The translations under genes and the position numbers were made by a program. Below the pieces are notes generated by a model. That model was not told where the DNA came from and did no database searches. It was given only the letters and a program-made list of their open reading frames with translations. From a virus, in the IMG/VR virus record IMGVR_UViG_3300042517_000181, positions 1-40,919 of that record: a DNA stretch of 40,919 bases; one strand, given 5' to 3'. Numbering within the stretch: position 1 is the stretch's first letter; each line of letters opens with the position of its first letter. Below are positions 38,234 to 40,919 of the stretch, piece after piece.

Positions 38234-38263
38234 ACCGTACCGCCTGCGGCACGCCTGTGTCAA
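38234..38263 (-). promoter_or_regulatory. Promoter of the replication operon (leaderless type)
   Basis: On the minus strand: TTGACA (38263-38258), an 18-base spacer, then TACGGT (38239-38234). The ATG of the first gene begins only 7 bases after the -10 box, where transcription should start. TANNNT directly before a start codon is the hallmark of leaderless mRNAs in actinobacteria. Confidence 0.72.
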
Positions 38264-38492
38264 GGGTGTTGCGTTTCTAGCGTTTAGCGTGTACTGTGTT
38301 TCACGCGGGAAACCGTGGGGCGGGAACTCCATTTGACGGATGACGGAAATATCCAGGAGTTCCCCTATCCTACCTTGATCTTGAATCTTGGGGGGTAGGG
38401 GGGCGTTTCTCTTTTTCGGGAATCTGGAAATGCCGAGCTTGCGAGGCTATCCGTCCCATATCCCGAAGGGATTACAGCCCCGTAGAGACGAC

Positions 38493-38528
38493 GAAAAATC
38501 CCCCCACCTGGAGATACCAGATAGGGGG
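38493..38528 (-). terminator. Strong intrinsic terminator of the late/lysis unit
   Basis: On the minus strand CCCCC...CTGG...CCAGG...GGGGG forms a two-part stem (about 9-10 pairs, short internal loop) followed by ATTTTT. It lies about 80 bases after the endolysin stop. It should end the late transcript before the replication operon's promoter. The rest of the 380-base gap (38264-38492, 38529-38608) has G-rich and C-rich runs (about 38391-38403) but no gene. Confidence 0.8.
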
Positions 38529-38608
38529 ACTTCGTACCCGTACGGCCCTTGTAGAGCCTTCTAGGGGGTCTTACTTGCCGAGGTGTACTCGGATATATCT
38601 AAACTTAT

Positions 38609-39100
38609 TCACTTCGTGCGTACTCCATTAGAATTAATTCCTAGTTTATAGCAGGCTGCCTTGATATCGGTAGACGTCACACCAGGCTTGATCTCCCAGT
38701 GCATGTAATCGTTTGCAGGCCAGTCGCCACCCCACTTAACCCACTTACCATAACGATTCTTCATGGCCTGGATAGCGAGACGGTGCTTTGCCTGCGCGAA
38801 GAACTTTGCTCCCCACGCAGAACCTTGCGCGCCCTCCTCTGACCAGTTCAAGTCAATTGCAGTACCTGATGCGTGATTGGATTTCTTTCCAGGAGCGCCA
38901 TTCGCATCACGATTGTTGTAACCGCCTTCATCCCACGTTCCCTGGTCAATAGGCTTCACCGTCTTGTGGTAATCAGCAGCGACAGCAAGGAGCAGCGGAG
39001 CAGCATCAGCAGCAAGCGTAAGTCGCCTATCCGCGCCAGGAACAGGCTTAGTGACTAGTTTCTTAGGCGGTACAGGCCAACCATTCAAGCTTGTATCCAT
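38609..39100 (-). CDS. Endolysin, M15 (VanY/L-Ala-D-Glu) peptidase
   Basis: A peptidase of about 163 residues. SNHASGTAIDLN holds the first His and Asp of the zinc site, and DYMHWEIKP the second His and catalytic Glu. GTWDEGGYNNRDANG precedes them, as in LAS peptidases. It cuts peptide stems of peptidoglycan. ATG at 39100 overlaps the holin stop by one base; a GTG three bases earlier is possible. No cell-wall-binding domain or signal is seen, so export depends on the holin. The lysine-rich, basic end (SNGVRTK) is short. Confidence 0.9.
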   Translation of the reverse strand: MDTSLNGWPVPPKKLVTKPVPGADRRLTLAADAAPLLLAVAADYHKTVKPIDQGTWDEGGYNNRDANGAPGKKSNHASGTAIDLNWSEEGAQGSAWGAKFFAQAKHRLAIQAMKNRYGKWVKWGGDWPANDYMHWEIKPGVTSTDIKAACYKLGINSNGVRTK

Positions 39101-39324
39101 CACTCACCTGCCACATCAGTACGTCCATACGCCTGAAACTTCGGATTCAACCAGTTAATCACCGGAGGAATAGCGGAAGCGACACCGCCGATAACCCACG
39201 TCTGCCAGCGGCCAAGGTCGATAGTTCCCGAGGACACCCAGTCAGCGACAGAAGCCGCAATCACAAACGCTAGAAACGTCTTCGCAGCACTCCCAAGCGG
39301 GGTCGTTGCTAACCAGTTCCACAT
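39100..39324 (-). CDS. Putative holin, two membrane segments
   Basis: A 74-residue protein with two hydrophobic helices: TFLAFVIAASVADWV and WVIGGVASAIPPVINWL, and a polar end (NPKFQAYGRTDVAGE). Size, topology and position directly before the endolysin fit a class II holin. ATG at 39324 has GGGAG five bases upstream. Confidence 0.75.
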   Translation of the reverse strand: MWNWLATTPLGSAAKTFLAFVIAASVADWVSSGTIDLGRWQTWVIGGVASAIPPVINWLNPKFQAYGRTDVAGE

Positions 39325-39557
39325 CACTTCTCCCTATCCATATGCCAATCAATATGACCATCTAGTTTATCGTTCAACTTATCTACGGTACGTTCAATGC
39401 GATCTATAGCGTCACGCATAGACATACCCGAGTTCGGCTTAGTCTCGTGCTGAATAGCCTGCACGGCCTTGATCAGCCACGTGAGAGCAGCAACCACAAT
39501 CGCTGCAATCGACAGGATCGTAAGAATCTCCGCAGGGGAATTAACCCAGTCAGCCAT
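39324..39557 (-). CDS. Small membrane protein with coiled coil (holin-associated)
   Basis: A 77-residue protein with one membrane helix (ILTILSIAAIVVAALTWLI) and a charged heptad segment (MRDAIDRIERTVDKLND, KLDGHIDWHMDREK). It overlaps the tail gene stop by one base (TGATG). It may be a second holin or a regulator (antiholin/spanin-like); I cannot decide. Confidence 0.65.
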   Translation of the reverse strand: MADWVNSPAEILTILSIAAIVVAALTWLIKAVQAIQHETKPNSGMSMRDAIDRIERTVDKLNDKLDGHIDWHMDREK

Positions 39558-40918
39558 CACACGAGCCTAAGCAGCACGGTAGCGATACCACCATTACCAG
39601 ATACACGGTTCGTAGGTGGATTCACGCGACGGTACTCAACCCTCTCCACGTAGGCCGTAGCAGCCTCACCGGTTGTGTAGTCACGCCACTGTACCACAGC
39701 GACAGACTCTTCCAGGTCCTCCAGTAGACCCAGCTTAGCCCAAGCGTTACCGTCAGAGCCATACTTGTAGCCCTTACGGTCAGTCTCATAGTCAAAGCAC
39801 AGCAACGGTACGGACAGCAGGCGGGTACGTTCTGGTGCAGGGACTGCACGCAACTGGTAGCCAATCATCGCCGGAGCGTTAGTGTCACTATCCGAGGCAA
39901 CGAGACGGAAAGCCAGGTAGAAGTTCGTTGTCGGTTCCTGAGATACCGAAGTCAACTTACCCGTAGCATCCGGTCGGGACTCGTCGGCAGTAATGATCGT
40001 CGTCCAACCCGAAGGTGGTGCGTCATCATCCGTAGCGGCATAGCCTTCCACGGTACCGTGATACTCAACGCCACTGTCTGAAGGTTGCAGAAGCAGACGC
40101 ATGTCACGCCAAGCTTTCTGCTCCATCGTACCGAGACGGATACGGCCAGTCTCAAGCCAACCATCGGACACGAAATGGCTAGTGTCCTGACGGAACAGGC
40201 CAGTGCCCGTGACCGTGAACCAAATCTTGCTGTCCGATACGGTGACCGTCTTGGCTTGACCAGTGACACCAGCAGGAACCACCAGGTCAGCAGCACGGGC
40301 GTATAACAGTGGGTTATTGTCCAGGCTAGTGCCCAAGTCCATGCGGTACAGGCCGGCGCGAGTCTCACGATCACCAGCGTTACCCTTATCGCGTACAGTG
40401 AAGTACACGTATGAGCCCACTGCTACCGCGTCATCCACTGGTGCGACAGTCTCAATCAGAGGACCGATAGAGATGGACGCATCCGAGTCGATGGATGCTA
40501 CACGGACACCACGAGTAGTACCGATGATAATGTATGAGCCCACGTATGAGTACATGGATAACACGTCTTCACCACGGGGCATCTCAGCCACAATGACAGG
40601 CTGCGACAGCGTGACCGTTGAGGTGCCGGTAGTGATACCGATTCGGTAGATAGCTGACGTATCGTTCGTGTAACCCGAGGCGTAGATGGCTGCAGGTCCG
40701 TCAGCGAAGTCTGTCCAGATCCAGTCAGTGTTCGGGTGTGTATACAGTGCAGCCGGCAAAGTTGCAGACGACGGTGCAATGTTCGTGATTTCGTGGATCT
40801 TGTTGTTGTTAGCCACCATGAGACGTGACTTGATCCAACGGACAAGGTTACGGTCAGCAGTACCCGGAGTGGTGTAAATCTTTGCGCCAGCACCATACGG
40901 CAAGGTACCCTTGTAGAT
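39557..40918 (-). CDS. Large tail / receptor-binding-type protein, 3' part
   Basis: The carboxy-terminal 450 or so residues of the tail protein whose start is at 946. Parts overlap at 40558-40918. There are many short beta segments, for example VWFTVTGTGLFRQDTS, then IRLGTMEQKAWRDMRLLLQP and FYLAFRLVASDSDTNAPAM. The pattern of repeated strands (YIIIGTTRGVRVASIDSD, VYFTVRDKG) suggests a beta-propeller. It ends just before two membrane genes. Nothing indicates enzymatic activity. It is probably a tail tip or spike contacting the host. Confidence 0.7.
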   Translation of the reverse strand: MYKGTLPYGAGAKIYTTPGTADRNLVRWIKSRLMVANNNKIHEITNIAPSSATLPAALYTHPNTDWIWTDFADGPAAIYASGYTNDTSAIYRIGITTGTSTVTLSQPVIVAEMPRGEDVLSMYSYVGSYIIIGTTRGVRVASIDSDASISIGPLIETVAPVDDAVAVGSYVYFTVRDKGNAGDRETRAGLYRMDLGTSLDNNPLLYARAADLVVPAGVTGQAKTVTVSDSKIWFTVTGTGLFRQDTSHFVSDGWLETGRIRLGTMEQKAWRDMRLLLQPSDSGVEYHGTVEGYAATDDDAPPSGWTTIITADESRPDATGKLTSVSQEPTTNFYLAFRLVASDSDTNAPAMIGYQLRAVPAPERTRLLSVPLLCFDYETDRKGYKYGSDGNAWAKLGLLEDLEESVAVVQWRDYTTGEAATAYVERVEYRRVNPPTNRVSGNGGIATVLLRLV

Positions 40919-40919
40919 A
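40558..40919. repeat. Right copy of contig-end overlap
   Basis: Same stretch as bases 1-362, offset by 40557, with 15 mismatches clustered partly at the very end (six of them within offsets 339-350). Changes are mostly at third codon positions, so both copies are under selection to keep the protein. This is expected if the ends come from two co-existing variants of one phage. Confidence 0.9.

Noticed and set aside
38391-38403. G-run as a G-quadruplex element
   Set aside because: Only two adjacent G runs are present, not the four tracts needed for an ordinary intramolecular quadruplex.

Overview
The window looks like the nearly complete genome of a tailed, probably short-tailed (podovirus-like) double-stranded DNA phage of an actinobacterium, recovered as a contig that closes on itself. 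The host call rests on a WhiB-type iron-sulfur regulator (29073-29378), a Cas4/RecB-like nuclease, split primase and PAPS-reductase-like replication operon of a kind I associate with actinobacteriophages, frequent GTG/TTG starts, and one promoter of leaderless, actinobacterial type. Base composition is intermediate. I see no integrase, repressor or partition gene, so a lytic lifestyle is the simplest reading. The first 362 and last 362 bases are the same stretch of one minus-strand tail gene at about 96% identity, so the map should be read as a circle.

Layout. (1) Late unit, minus strand, running right to left from 24058 across the window edge to 38609: basic protein, terminase large subunit, portal, a row of tiny lysine-rich proteins, a 1829-residue giant plus two other putative internal virion proteins, a tRNA-Tyr-like gene, scaffold, major coat protein, connector/tail-tube-type proteins, an alanine-rich coiled-coil fibre, two tandem glycine-rich adhesins, an HNH endonuclease, a small tail protein and a large tail/receptor protein that spans the ends. 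It then continues at 40918 into two membrane proteins (holin type) and an M15 peptidase endolysin, and stops at a strong minus-strand terminator near 38500. (2) Control region 24059-24953: a gene-free stretch of about 0.9 kb with look-alike hairpins, tandem 40-base repeats, palindromes and AT-rich DNA. (3) Early unit, plus strand, 24954-31891: about 30 small genes, including an ArdC-type antirestriction domain, a compact sliding-clamp-like protein, a WhiB protein, a secreted lysozyme-like protein and many zinc-ribbon mini-proteins. The first part has hairpin-plus-AGAGAGAGG leaders and is very rich in CTAG. (4) Replication/middle unit, minus strand, 38227 down to 31905: Cas4/RecB-like nuclease in two reading frames, zinc-ribbon protein, DnaB/RecA-type ATPase, Holliday-junction-resolvase-like nuclease, PAPS-reductase-like protein, primase in two reading frames, metallophosphoesterase and a sigma-like factor.

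How it may work together. Early plus-strand genes blunt restriction and remodel host transcription. The middle operon supplies helicase, primase and nucleases but no DNA polymerase, so the phage probably recruits host polymerase III, perhaps through its own clamp. The sigma-like factor is a candidate for switching on the late unit. The strongest leads for something new are the repeated, covarying two-hairpin leaders of the early genes, the structured control region, and the clamp-without-polymerase strategy.
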